In this document: piece by piece, positions 26,118-34,701 of the stretch
Position numbering within the stretch: position 1 is the first letter of the stretch
Layout: the number at the start of each line of letters is the position of its first letter
NCBI RefSeq assembly: GCF_003350325.1
Contig: NZ_QLYZ01000002.1
Span: 62,001-126,000 of the forward strand
Length of the DNA stretch: 64,000 nucleotides
Direction: 5' to 3'
Source: Vibrio rhodolitus
Lineage (GTDB): Bacteria; Pseudomonadota; Gammaproteobacteria; Enterobacterales; Vibrionaceae
The notes under the pieces: model-generated
Told to the model about the DNA's origin: nothing
Database searches by the model: none
What the model saw: the letters and a program-made list of their open reading frames with translations, nothing else
Translations under genes and position numbers: made by a program

Positions 26118-28234
26118 ATCAAGTACAGACTATTGCGAGCTTAATTAATCGTCGGCTGATTTATATCACTATCTTAAGTGCTTTTGTCGCTGCGTTTTTA
26201 AGTGCTGCTTATACCTTGGTTGAATTCAATTTTTCGATTAAGCCTGAGTTACTAAAGAAAGCGAATGCTATTGCCCAGGTTATTCATGATGATGTTGCAT
26301 TAGCCATTGATGTGGGCGTGCCATATCAAGAGTTACGTGGTATGGAGAGTTATTTGACCGACACGTTGAATAAGTATCCTGAACTGAACTTTGTGGCTTT
26401 AACGCAAAATGAACAAGTGCTTTATCACGCGGGTGACCTAGAGCCTCTTGACCCTAGCTATGCGGTTGCTTTCGAGAAGAACTCCAATCAATACCTCAGT
26501 GCCACGTTCTGGCAGCGCGTCACGGTTGTTATGCAAGAGCTGCCTCTGTTGATGCCAGCGCTCTTTAGCGCCGATGCTGCCCAAAGCGATCTATTTCAAT
26601 TGCCGATCGAAGGTATTGAGAACGGAAACGCACGGGTTTATGTCGGTTTGAGTTCGACATATGTTCAATCGCAACTCACCGACATTTTCTTTGATATCGC
26701 GATCGTATTAGTTGCCGTGTTACTGGTCTGTTTTGAAGTGGTTATGGTGGTGGTGATGTTTTACATCTCAGGTCCACTTGAAGAGTCGGAATCTATTTTG
26801 AAAAGACAGGTGAAAGGGGATTTCTCTGTCAATGAACATACTGCCTCTCAAGGGGTGATTGGTAGCTTTGCTCATAAACTAAACCAAGATTCAAAAGAGC
26901 TGCAGTCACGCTTTAAGCAGTTGGTCGCTAAGCTTCTTCCAAGCAGTAATGAGAGTAAGGAAATCGATTCTAAATTCCAATCAGTATCTCAACGTTTTAG
27001 TCTGCAAAGTAAGCTTGGTATTCATAAAGGGGACATCGTTGATGCCCGTATCCCGCTATTTGTATTCTCCTTTGCTGAAGAACTATCCAAATCATTTATG
27101 CCTTTGTTTGTTAATGAGTTCTATCAGCCTGATAGCTGGATTTCAAAGGATGTAATGCTCGGTTTGCCGATTTCCGTCTTTATGCTGGTAATTGCTGTTT
27201 GCACCCCTTTTGCTGCTAAGTGGGTCGACCGTTGGGGGCAAAAACAGCTGTTTCTTATCGGTCTGGTTCCCGCGATTGCTGGTTATTTAGGTTGTGCGTT
27301 GGCGAATGACAGTATGGATATCGTCATAGCTCGTGGCGTGACGGCATTTGGCTACGCGATTATTACCATTAGCTGTCAGAGCTATATTGCCGCGGTGGTC
27401 ACATCGGAAAATCGAGCAAAAGGTATGGCGATTTTTGTTGGAGTCTTGATGACTGCAACTATGTGCGGCACCGCGCTAGGTGCGATTATTGCCGACCGAA
27501 TTGGCTACCAACCAGTGTTTATTCTCTCGGCTGTTCTCGCTGCCTTTGCGGGTATTTTGGCGTGGCGTATGTTTATTGGTGAGCTTGATGGCGGAGTCAA
27601 AAAAGGCAAGTCCTCAGGCGGTGGCAGTGTGTTACTGCTGCTAAAAAACGCACGTTTTATGGCAGTGATTCTGTTTTGCGCCATTCCTGCCAAAATTGTC
27701 TTAACTGGTTTTCTTTACTTTTTAGTTCCGCTCTATTTGGTTTCACTCGATGCCAGCCAATCAGAGATTGGTCGTATCATGATGATCTATTCGTTGATCA
27801 TTATTCCATTAAGCCCAATTGCTTCAGGAATTGCCGATCGAACCCAGAAAACTAAACAGTTGGTGGTATTAGGCACCATTTTGTCCGGGGCAATTTTAGT
27901 TTCTCTATATGGCGATGATTCTGTTTATAAACTGCTACTCGCTGTTGCCTTAATGGGTATCGCACATTCCATTCTCAAAGCGCCGCTGATTGCTTGCGCG
28001 CTTGAGGCATCAGAAGATACCCCCGAAGTTGGACGTACTGAAACACTTGGCTTTTTGCGTACCGCTGAGCGTATAGGCAGTGTGATTGGACCGGTTCTTG
28101 TTGCTACCTTGTTAGCTAGCTATAGCTTTGGTCAAGCGATGAGTATTGTGGGTGGCGGTATTATTGCCGCAGGTCTGGCGATGGTGGTCGTACTCAGAAA
28201 ACCTGAGGCTTCAGTTTGTGAGGGGGAACGGTGA
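26114..28234 (+). CDS. MFS transporter with N-terminal periplasmic sensor region
   Basis: The 706-residue protein is unusually long for an MFS permease (usually about 400). Residues 13-36 and about 195-220 are membrane spans flanking a ~155-residue periplasmic region. A HAMP-like linker follows (GPLEESESILKRQVKGDF). From about residue 313 to the end there is a full MFS domain, with AKWVDRWGQKQLFLIG as the loop 2-3 signature and GMAIFVGVLMTATMCGTALGAI. This looks like a sensor fused to a transporter. It overlaps both neighbours (ATGA junctions), so the three upstream genes are probably one functional unit. The transported substrate is unknown. Confidence 0.75.
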   Translation: MNQVQTIASLINRRLIYITILSAFVAAFLSAAYTLVEFNFSIKPELLKKANAIAQVIHDDVALAIDVGVPYQELRGMESYLTDTLNKYPELNFVALTQNEQVLYHAGDLEPLDPSYAVAFEKNSNQYLSATFWQRVTVVMQELPLLMPALFSADAAQSDLFQLPIEGIENGNARVYVGLSSTYVQSQLTDIFFDIAIVLVAVLLVCFEVVMVVVMFYISGPLEESESILKRQVKGDFSVNEHTASQGVIGSFAHKLNQDSKELQSRFKQLVAKLLPSSNESKEIDSKFQSVSQRFSLQSKLGIHKGDIVDARIPLFVFSFAEELSKSFMPLFVNEFYQPDSWISKDVMLGLPISVFMLVIAVCTPFAAKWVDRWGQKQLFLIGLVPAIAGYLGCALANDSMDIVIARGVTAFGYAIITISCQSYIAAVVTSENRAKGMAIFVGVLMTATMCGTALGAIIADRIGYQPVFILSAVLAAFAGILAWRMFIGELDGGVKKGKSSGGGSVLLLLKNARFMAVILFCAIPAKIVLTGFLYFLVPLYLVSLDASQSEIGRIMMIYSLIIIPLSPIASGIADRTQKTKQLVVLGTILSGAILVSLYGDDSVYKLLLAVALMGIAHSILKAPLIACALEASEDTPEVGRTETLGFLRTAERIGSVIGPVLVATLLASYSFGQAMSIVGGGIIAAGLAMVVVLRKPEASVCEGER

Positions 28235-29298
28235 TGAAAAAGGTACTTTTTCCTTGTCTGCTTTCACTTCTAGGGCTATTTGCCAGCACTGCCCACGCGC
28301 AGACCACAAAGACAGTTTATATGACCGTTTGGCGTGGCTGTGAAGAGGCATGCCAAGGCTTTCAAGATTACCTAAAAACCAATGATCTGCCCGTTGAGCT
28401 GGTATTGAGAAATGCTGACCGCGATAAGAGCAAACTTGATGGCTTCTTGCTTGAAGCTCAGCAAATGAAACCGGATTTAGTTGTGACCTGGGGCACCAGT
28501 GTCACCAAGGCTTTAATCGGTTCGCGCCAAGATTATGGTAGTCAAACTAAGCTAGGTGAAATCCCAGCACTATTTATGATAGTCGCCGATCCTGTGGGGG
28601 CTGGGATTATTGAAAGTGCTGATGTTTCAGGTCGCCCAACGGTTACGGGGATTCGAAATCGTATCGAAGAAGAAGTTCAAGTTCGTGCCATGCGTGAATA
28701 TTTCCCAGTCAACAAGATCGGAGTGCTCTATTCGCCTTCAGAGCTTAACTCGGCGTTAAATACAGAAAAGCTTAAACAATTAGAAGATAAGATGGAGTTT
28801 GAAACGGTTATCGAAACTTATGAGCTTGGAGATGACGATAAGCCCCTTGCGGATCAGTTTGATAAAAAGATGCAACGTTTAGCCGAGCAAAATGTCGATG
28901 TAATTTATGTTGGCTCTAGCTCTTACAATTTGTCTCATCGCGATGCATTCACTCAAGCAGCACTAAAGCATAATTTACCTGTCGCTTCAGCCTATGACTC
29001 GATGGTGACTGAGTCTAACGCGCTGATATCTGTATCAAATAAATACTATCGCGTAGGTCAACTCGCTGCGAACCAAGCACAAAAAGTGTTATTCGCTAAC
29101 GCAACGCCGGGGGATTTACCTATTGCGGAGCTACAAAGCTATTCCATCACTATCAACATGGCGGTTGCACGTGCAATGGCACTCTATCCACCGATTCAGC
29201 TACTGAGATTTGCTGAGCTCGTTAATGTTGATGTGAGCAAGAGGGCGCAGATGGGTGATAAACAACAAACTAAGCTAAGCCAAGTGGAGACCCGATGA
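28234..29298 (+). CDS. ABC-type periplasmic substrate-binding protein (ABC_sub_bind family)
   Basis: The 354-residue protein has a signal peptide (MKKVLFPCLLSLLGLFASTAHA, cleavage near residue 22). It then follows the ABC_sub_bind (PF04392-like) pattern: LVVTWGTSVTKALIG, ALFMIVADPVGAGIIES, VTGIRNRI, IGVLYSPSELNS and VIYVGSSSYNL. That family usually binds amino acids or related small ligands. No ABC permease or ATPase gene accompanies it, which suggests that it feeds the adjacent membrane sensor proteins. ATG 28234 is chosen over GTG 28231 because of the AGGGGGA site. Its stop overlaps the vgrG ATG by 4 bp. Confidence 0.82.
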   Translation: MKKVLFPCLLSLLGLFASTAHAQTTKTVYMTVWRGCEEACQGFQDYLKTNDLPVELVLRNADRDKSKLDGFLLEAQQMKPDLVVTWGTSVTKALIGSRQDYGSQTKLGEIPALFMIVADPVGAGIIESADVSGRPTVTGIRNRIEEEVQVRAMREYFPVNKIGVLYSPSELNSALNTEKLKQLEDKMEFETVIETYELGDDDKPLADQFDKKMQRLAEQNVDVIYVGSSSYNLSHRDAFTQAALKHNLPVASAYDSMVTESNALISVSNKYYRVGQLAANQAQKVLFANATPGDLPIAELQSYSITINMAVARAMALYPPIQLLRFAELVNVDVSKRAQMGDKQQTKLSQVETR

Positions 29299-31349
29299 GA
29301 GAGATTATTGAGCCTCAAGGAAGCTTGTTGGTTGCGAGTAATTCGAGCAATAAAGAGTTTGTTGCCACTGGATTTAGTGGTGCAGAAGTGGTAAGTCTGG
29401 ATTATGAATGGCAACTGTCTGTTTTAGTTTCTCAGGGGGATCCTGCTGATTGGATCGGTGAGCCTATTACATGCAAATTATACGCAGATACGGGGAGCAG
29501 CCGCACAGCACTTCGTTCTTTCTATGGTTATGTTGTAAAAGCGCAATTGCAGTCTCAACGTATTGATTCTGCACATTCAAGCATTCAACTGACGCTAAAA
29601 CCATGGCTATATCTGCTGCAACATTCTCAACGCTGTCGTGTGTTCCAAGAGACTACGGTGCAAAGCATTGTAACTAGCATTTTTGATGAACTTGGCTTTA
29701 AAGGATTCTACAGCATCAAGAGTATGCCAAGTACAAAGCGCGAGTATTGTGTGCAGTTTAACGAGACTGATTTTCAGTTTGTCACTCGTTTGCTGGCAGA
29801 AGAGGGCGTACATTACTACTTCGGTAAAGATGATGATGCAAAAACGCTCTATTTGCAGCAGGCAAGTAAACCATTCTCGAGTGACAAGCAGGTCACAATG
29901 GATTACGCAGCCACACCTTCCGGTGATTACGAAGTGCTTGATACTTGGCAGCGTGAACAGAGATTTCATAGCGCTTCTCTAGAAATTGCGGGCTACGACT
30001 ATAACCAGAGTAAGCTGATCACCAGCAAAGCCCAGAAGTCAAAATACTCGCTGCAAAACAACACTAAACTGACGCAATACCGTTATCCGTCATCAAGTAG
30101 TACGGGCTCATATACCGATTTATCGACGGAATTAATTGATGTGCAAAGAGCACAACTAGACAGCGATTATGATAGCGTACTTGCCAGCACCAATTCCTCA
30201 GCACTGTGCGCGGGCTACTTGTTAAAGCTTGCTGCGCACTCAAATAGTTCACAAGTTGGTCAATATTTAGTTGCTCAGATTCAATACCAATTTGATGACG
30301 AGTCGGGAAGCTTTGACGCCCAGATTAAAGCAGTTCCTGAAGGGCAAGTTTTCTATCCAACACGAATAGAGAAACCAGTTTTACATGGTTTACAGTCGGC
30401 AACCGTTGCGGGCAGTACGGAAGGCGAGCCTGCCAATGATGCCCTTGGTCGAGTACGAATTAAGTTCCATTGGGATGCTGAGACCGGCGATAAGACCAGT
30501 TGTTGGGTGCGCGTTGCACAGCCCATGGCCGGTAAGAGTTATGGGGCGCAATTTTTGCCGAGAGCAGGACAAGAAGTGCTAGTGAGTTTTATAAATGGCG
30601 ACCCGGATCAACCTGTGGTGGTTTCTAGCCTCTACAACAGCACTAACAAGCCACCTTATCCAACGGCGAATACAACCCAATCAGGGGTAATGACTAAGCT
30701 TGCTGGTCAAAGTAATGAACTTCGCTTTGATGATAAAAAAGACAATGAGCTTTTCTATCTGCATGCAGCGAAAGACCTAACTTGTGAAGTAGTCAATGAC
30801 TACAGCGAAACGGTTAAAGGTGAGATGAAATCGACGGTGACAAAGAACGTTACGCAGACGATAGAGCAAAAAAATATCCTCACCGCTAAAGAAGGCATTG
30901 AGCTAGCAACACAGAAAAGCTATGCCCTTGATGCCAAAGAATCCATTTCGCAAACCGCAAAAGAGATAACTCTATCTGCAGACGATACTCTGACGCTCAA
31001 AGTCGGCAGTAGCAAAATCGTAATGTCCGGAGACAAGATTGAGATAACAAGTGACACGGTGAGCGTGAGTGGGAGTTCTAAAGTGAGCATCGATGGCGGC
31101 AGCCTATCGCAATCAGGGACTTCAGTGAGTATTTCCTCTGATGGGTCGCTAAGTGCTAAAGCAGGAACTTCAATGGCGTTAAGTGCATCAACCAGTTTTT
31201 CTGCCAAAGGAAGCACCGGCGCTACGTTACAGGGGCTTAATGCAGAAGTGAAAGGGGACGTCAGTGCCAAGTTATCTGGTGCTGCGACGTCGGAAGTCAG
31301 CTCGTCAGGGCAAACTGCCATTAAAGGCACTATTTTGATGGTGAACTGA
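29295..31349 (+). CDS. vgrG: T6SS spike protein VgrG (TssI)
   Basis: The 684-residue protein is the trimeric needle-tip spike of the type VI system. The N-terminal gp27-like part includes FQETTVQSIVTSIFDELGF and YCVQFNETDFQFVTRLLAEEGVHYYF. The gp5-like OB region has GRVRIKFHWDAE and CWVRVAQPMAGKSYGAQFLPRAGQEVLVSFINGDPDQP. The C-terminus is a long beta-helix of Thr/Ser-rich strands (about residues 480-684) with no extra enzymatic domain. It is translationally coupled to the upstream binding protein gene and followed by the DUF6931-like, PAAR and candidate effector genes. It probably carries the effector noncovalently through PAAR. Confidence 0.95.
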   Translation: MREIIEPQGSLLVASNSSNKEFVATGFSGAEVVSLDYEWQLSVLVSQGDPADWIGEPITCKLYADTGSSRTALRSFYGYVVKAQLQSQRIDSAHSSIQLTLKPWLYLLQHSQRCRVFQETTVQSIVTSIFDELGFKGFYSIKSMPSTKREYCVQFNETDFQFVTRLLAEEGVHYYFGKDDDAKTLYLQQASKPFSSDKQVTMDYAATPSGDYEVLDTWQREQRFHSASLEIAGYDYNQSKLITSKAQKSKYSLQNNTKLTQYRYPSSSSTGSYTDLSTELIDVQRAQLDSDYDSVLASTNSSALCAGYLLKLAAHSNSSQVGQYLVAQIQYQFDDESGSFDAQIKAVPEGQVFYPTRIEKPVLHGLQSATVAGSTEGEPANDALGRVRIKFHWDAETGDKTSCWVRVAQPMAGKSYGAQFLPRAGQEVLVSFINGDPDQPVVVSSLYNSTNKPPYPTANTTQSGVMTKLAGQSNELRFDDKKDNELFYLHAAKDLTCEVVNDYSETVKGEMKSTVTKNVTQTIEQKNILTAKEGIELATQKSYALDAKESISQTAKEITLSADDTLTLKVGSSKIVMSGDKIEITSDTVSVSGSSKVSIDGGSLSQSGTSVSISSDGSLSAKAGTSMALSASTSFSAKGSTGATLQGLNAEVKGDVSAKLSGAATSEVSSSGQTAIKGTILMVN

Positions 31350-31927
31350 TGAAGAAAATTCCGTATCAAGATTCAGCAAAATTATTGAGCTACTTCGATT
31401 TATCGGATGAGGCGCAGCAAGTCATCGACAGCAAAGATAGCCCAATTGCGGTGATTAAGGCGCTAAAAAAAGCCGAACTAAATATCGACTTAGCCTCTTT
31501 CTTTGCCCACGCCTTACCAATGAGAGAAGCCATCTGGTGGGCGACTCAAGCAACCAGTATACGTGGCAAAGATTTCTCCGAGCAAGAAAATCAGATAATT
31601 GTGAAGAGTGCTAATTGGGTTAAGCAGCCTAACGAGGCAGTTCGCAGGCAATTAGAGCAATTGATTAAACCTTTGCCAAATCAGAGTGCGGCAAAGTGGG
31701 TGGGTCAAGCTGTGTTTTGGAGTGGACAAGGGAGCATTGCACCAGTTGATAACCCTGTTGTGATGCCAGCAGATTTTCTCCATGCCAAAGCGGTGTCTGG
31801 TGCGGTTAATACGGCAGCAGCGCTACCAGAATGGTCAGGTAGTAAAACGTACTACAAACAAGTATTTGATATGGCGCTTGATCTTGCTCATGGCGGCTCT
31901 GGTGTACTTGTAGAGGGAGTTAACTGA
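31349..31927 (+). CDS. DUF6931-like protein between vgrG and PAAR gene
   Basis: The 192-residue protein resembles the DUF6931 family often found beside vgrG and PAAR genes (recalled, not searched). It is soluble, with ALPMREAIWWATQATSI in the first half and a C-terminal half rich in small residues. Both ends overlap its neighbours by one base (TGATG). The strict placement suggests an adaptor, chaperone or loading factor for the spike complex. An immunity function cannot be excluded, but no export or membrane signal is visible. Confidence 0.7.
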   Translation: MKKIPYQDSAKLLSYFDLSDEAQQVIDSKDSPIAVIKALKKAELNIDLASFFAHALPMREAIWWATQATSIRGKDFSEQENQIIVKSANWVKQPNEAVRRQLEQLIKPLPNQSAAKWVGQAVFWSGQGSIAPVDNPVVMPADFLHAKAVSGAVNTAAALPEWSGSKTYYKQVFDMALDLAHGGSGVLVEGVN

Positions 31928-32226
31928 TGCCAAGTGCAGCGCGACTAACGGATATGCATACTTGCCCAATGCAAACCCCAGGGACGCCACCGATTCCCCA
32001 CGTAGGGGGACCGATTGTTGGACCAGGAGCAGTTAACGTACTGATCTGCGGTTTACCTGCGGCGAAAATGGGTGATTCACTCGTTTGTGTAGGTCCGCCA
32101 GATTCGATAGTTAAGGGTAGCGCGACAGTATTGATTAATAGTACGCCAGCGGCACGAATGGGCGACACAACGGCACATGGCGGAAGCATTGTGTTCGGTG
32201 CACCTACCGTTCAGATCGGTGGATAG
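31927..32226 (+). CDS. PAAR-domain spike-tip protein
   Basis: The 99-residue protein is a compact PAAR protein that sharpens the VgrG tip. It starts MPSAARLTDMHTCPMQTPGTPP and has GGPIVGPGAVNVLICGLPAAKMGD and ARMGDTTAHGGSI. These provide His/Cys candidates for zinc coordination (H12, C14, C36, H79). It has no toxin extension. It follows the DUF6931-like gene with a one-base overlap and precedes the candidate effector gene by 48 bp. Confidence 0.93.
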   Translation: MPSAARLTDMHTCPMQTPGTPPIPHVGGPIVGPGAVNVLICGLPAAKMGDSLVCVGPPDSIVKGSATVLINSTPAARMGDTTAHGGSIVFGAPTVQIGG

Positions 32227-32274
32227 AGATAAACGTGATTCGACTTTAAATGGATTAGTGGAGCGGAGGGAACC

Positions 32275-33330
32275 ATGCCACCACCATATACTCTTGAGAG
32301 TGTGATTTCTCAAACAACGTTTTGGGACAATGACCATAAACGTGAGCAAATTGAAGAACTGGTAGAACAAGCAAAACTGGCTAATCCCAAGCTACATAAG
32401 TTTATGCAACATCTATCAAATACCGTGAAAAATGAAAGTGGTAAACCTATTGCCTATAACCGTGGTCCGCTAAAGACTCGCGAACGTATTGCGGCAAAGT
32501 GTGGTATTACCAACTGGGACGATCCTAAGACGGACAAAACTGCGGGTGTAAAAACGCCTTTAGAAGTAAAGGATATCGCCCGAGCAACGATCGTGTTCAG
32601 TACCATCGCTCAGATGTTTGCGTTTAGAGATTACATCTACACCACGCCGGAATATCAAGCGCTAAAAGGTAAGCAAAATAAAGCGGTAAAAGATCTCTGG
32701 GGTCTTGGGATTCAAGACCAATACAAAGATGTTAAGTTTTTCCTTCAGGTTGAAATAGAGTTCTCAACCAAGGTGAACAACAAACCTACGGGCAAAAAAA
32801 CTATCCCACATATCGTCGAACTCCAGTTGAATGTGGGGCAGATGGCGTGGGGTAAAACCTACGGTCATGCATTTTACAATTTGTCTCGACTTGCCCGTTT
32901 AGATGGTGAAGAAAAATTTGTTTGGGATGACCCAAAGTGTGTCATTACCGTTCCAGCCGATATTACAGGCAAAGTCGCAAATAAGCTCAGAACAGCAATC
33001 ACCCATTGCCGCAGCCTAGCTGAAGGCGACAAAAAGATATTGCTGGCGGCTAATATTCTTTCCAAGATGCTATCTAACAAGTTTAAGTTACCTTCCTCTA
33101 AAGAGTGTGAGAGCTTGCCCTCTGCAAAACACTACGACTACAAAAATCGCAAGCATCCACTGGTTATTCGCTGTGGTAAATACAATTGGAAAAAAGAAGA
33201 AAGCCAAGATAGTGGTCCGGCACAAGCATGGGCGATTGCCTGCTTAGCGAGTTTTATCTGGTCCAACTTTACCAAATCTCAGAATAAGCCCGGGATTACC
33301 GGTACCGCGGCTAGCTTCCACGCAAAATAG
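32275..33330 (+). CDS. Candidate T6SS effector with RelA/SpoT-synthetase-like motifs
   Basis: The 351-residue protein has no signal peptide or membrane span and follows the PAAR gene with a strong GGAGGG site. Its middle resembles the (p)ppGpp-synthetase fold. NRGPLKTRERIAAK (62-75) matches the basic nucleotide-binding helix. VKDIARATIVF (98-108) parallels the Mg-binding aspartate strand (D100). QYKDVK (149-154) parallels the purine-stacking tyrosine motif. HIVELQLN (179-186) carries the E-x-Q pair (E182), followed by GHAFYNLSR (H198, Y201). Residues 210-351 are not recognised. By analogy with the T6SS effector Tas1, it may synthesise (p)ppApp or pppGpp, but this rests on motifs seen by eye. 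No MIX motif was found and no immunity gene lies downstream; tssA begins 13 bp later. Confidence 0.55.
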   Translation: MPPPYTLESVISQTTFWDNDHKREQIEELVEQAKLANPKLHKFMQHLSNTVKNESGKPIAYNRGPLKTRERIAAKCGITNWDDPKTDKTAGVKTPLEVKDIARATIVFSTIAQMFAFRDYIYTTPEYQALKGKQNKAVKDLWGLGIQDQYKDVKFFLQVEIEFSTKVNNKPTGKKTIPHIVELQLNVGQMAWGKTYGHAFYNLSRLARLDGEEKFVWDDPKCVITVPADITGKVANKLRTAITHCRSLAEGDKKILLAANILSKMLSNKFKLPSSKECESLPSAKHYDYKNRKHPLVIRCGKYNWKKEESQDSGPAQAWAIACLASFIWSNFTKSQNKPGITGTAASFHAK

Positions 33331-33343
33331 GAGTAGATAGTCG

Positions 33344-34654
33344 ATGTTTGATGATTTATTGGCACCTATCTCAGAAGACACACCGAGCGGAGAATATCTT
33401 AAGGATAATCGCTCCCTCTTCCGTGGGTATCGTAACGAATTCAATATGGCGCAATCGTCGTTTAGGCAACTCGTTGAAGTGCCTGAGGCTCGTGAAGATG
33501 CTGAGCTAGTCGATGCCAATACCACAAACTGGAATAAGCTTTCTGAGTCTTGTCATTTGTGTTTGGCGAGTAAGTCGAAGGATCTCGAGATTTTTTCTTG
33601 GTTCACAGTGGCACAGCTTTTTACCCCAGAGCCGTTTAGTCATCTAAGCGGTGCGTTAGCGGCAATGGAAGCAGTGGTTGAGAATTTCTGGTCGACGCTT
33701 CACCCCACGTTACCTGAAAAAAAGCGTAAAGGTGATACTGAGCAAGAGCAAGCGGTTGAGATCATTGAACATCGTATCAAGCCTCTTTTACAACTTGTTG
33801 GCGACACGGCAGAAAGCGGTTTGCTGTACATGCCACTGCAAATGTTGCCTTTAGTCGGTGATATTGATTTTGGTCGTTTTTACAAAGCGGAAAAAGACGG
33901 CAGTTTGTCTAATCTAAAAGATGAGGCAGTGATTGCATATGGACACGAAAAGGCTGAGGTAGAAGCTCGAATTCGAGCGTTGGGCAATTCGCTTGATACT
34001 TTGGTTCGTCTAGAAGCATCGCTAGCAGACAAATGCCGAGATGCTGGTGCAACGCCAATCAGCTTTAAGTTTGTAAAAGACGCCATCGAAAGGCTTATTT
34101 CATCGTTGAAGTTTCTCATTGGCGAGCAGTTCTCCCTTTGGCCGCTAGATCCTGAGTCTGCAGTGCAAGCCGTACCAGAGGCATCTCCAAATCAGGTTGA
34201 ACACTCAGAGCCTCTAGTACCGCAGAGTGGGAGCGAGCCAGCAGTAGCAGCAGTTAGTGCTGCTCAAACATTATCCAATGTGGTGACGCTACCAACAGGG
34301 GGCGTTGCGACTCGAGAGCAAGCTCTGGCGAATCTACAAGCCATTGCTGATTACTTTCTTGAACATGAACCTCACAGCCCAATCTACCTATTGCTCAAGC
34401 GAGCGATTCGTTGGGGAGGCATGTCATTACCAGAATTACTTGAAGAATTGGTGGGCGACAATAGCGCGGTTCACCAGCGAATTGAACATCTAGCCGGATT
34501 GGAAAGCGCAGATCATACTGCTGCGCTGCCAAAGGTAGCGATGGAGCAAGCTGTAACATCGTTAGATTCAGTTCAGGATGAAGTGAAACTACAGGAAACA
34601 ACCACGCCTAATGTACATAGTGCCGACTCGGGACTGTCAAACATAGAGTGGTAA
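33344..34654 (+). CDS. tssA: T6SS baseplate/sheath-assembly protein TssA
   Basis: The 436-residue protein has the ImpA N-terminal domain: LLAPISEDTPSGEYLKDNRSLF, then KDLEIFSWFTVAQLFTPEPF and a tryptophan-containing helix ENFWSTLHPTLPE. A variable Ala/Pro/Gln-rich linker lies near residues 275-310. The C-terminal part (ALANLQAIADYFLEHEPHSPIYLLLKRAIRWG) is of the type found in VasJ-like TssA. TssA initiates and caps the tail tube and sheath. It lies 47 bp before hcp. Confidence 0.92.
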   Translation: MFDDLLAPISEDTPSGEYLKDNRSLFRGYRNEFNMAQSSFRQLVEVPEAREDAELVDANTTNWNKLSESCHLCLASKSKDLEIFSWFTVAQLFTPEPFSHLSGALAAMEAVVENFWSTLHPTLPEKKRKGDTEQEQAVEIIEHRIKPLLQLVGDTAESGLLYMPLQMLPLVGDIDFGRFYKAEKDGSLSNLKDEAVIAYGHEKAEVEARIRALGNSLDTLVRLEASLADKCRDAGATPISFKFVKDAIERLISSLKFLIGEQFSLWPLDPESAVQAVPEASPNQVEHSEPLVPQSGSEPAVAAVSAAQTLSNVVTLPTGGVATREQALANLQAIADYFLEHEPHSPIYLLLKRAIRWGGMSLPELLEELVGDNSAVHQRIEHLAGLESADHTAALPKVAMEQAVTSLDSVQDEVKLQETTTPNVHSADSGLSNIEW

Positions 34655-34701
34655 ACGTTACTCACAGTCAACAATGACTACTAATAGAAAAGGGAAAAAA
34701 C

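Noticed and set aside
30920-31369. 149-codon open frame antisense to the vgrG 3' end
   Set aside because: It lies opposite a Thr/Ser-rich beta-helix coding region, has a biased composition and no ribosome site; it is a shadow frame.
32275-33330. Candidate effector examined for MIX motif, PAAR fusion or pore-forming segments
   Set aside because: None is visible; the effector suggestion therefore rests only on gene position and the RelA/SpoT-like motifs.
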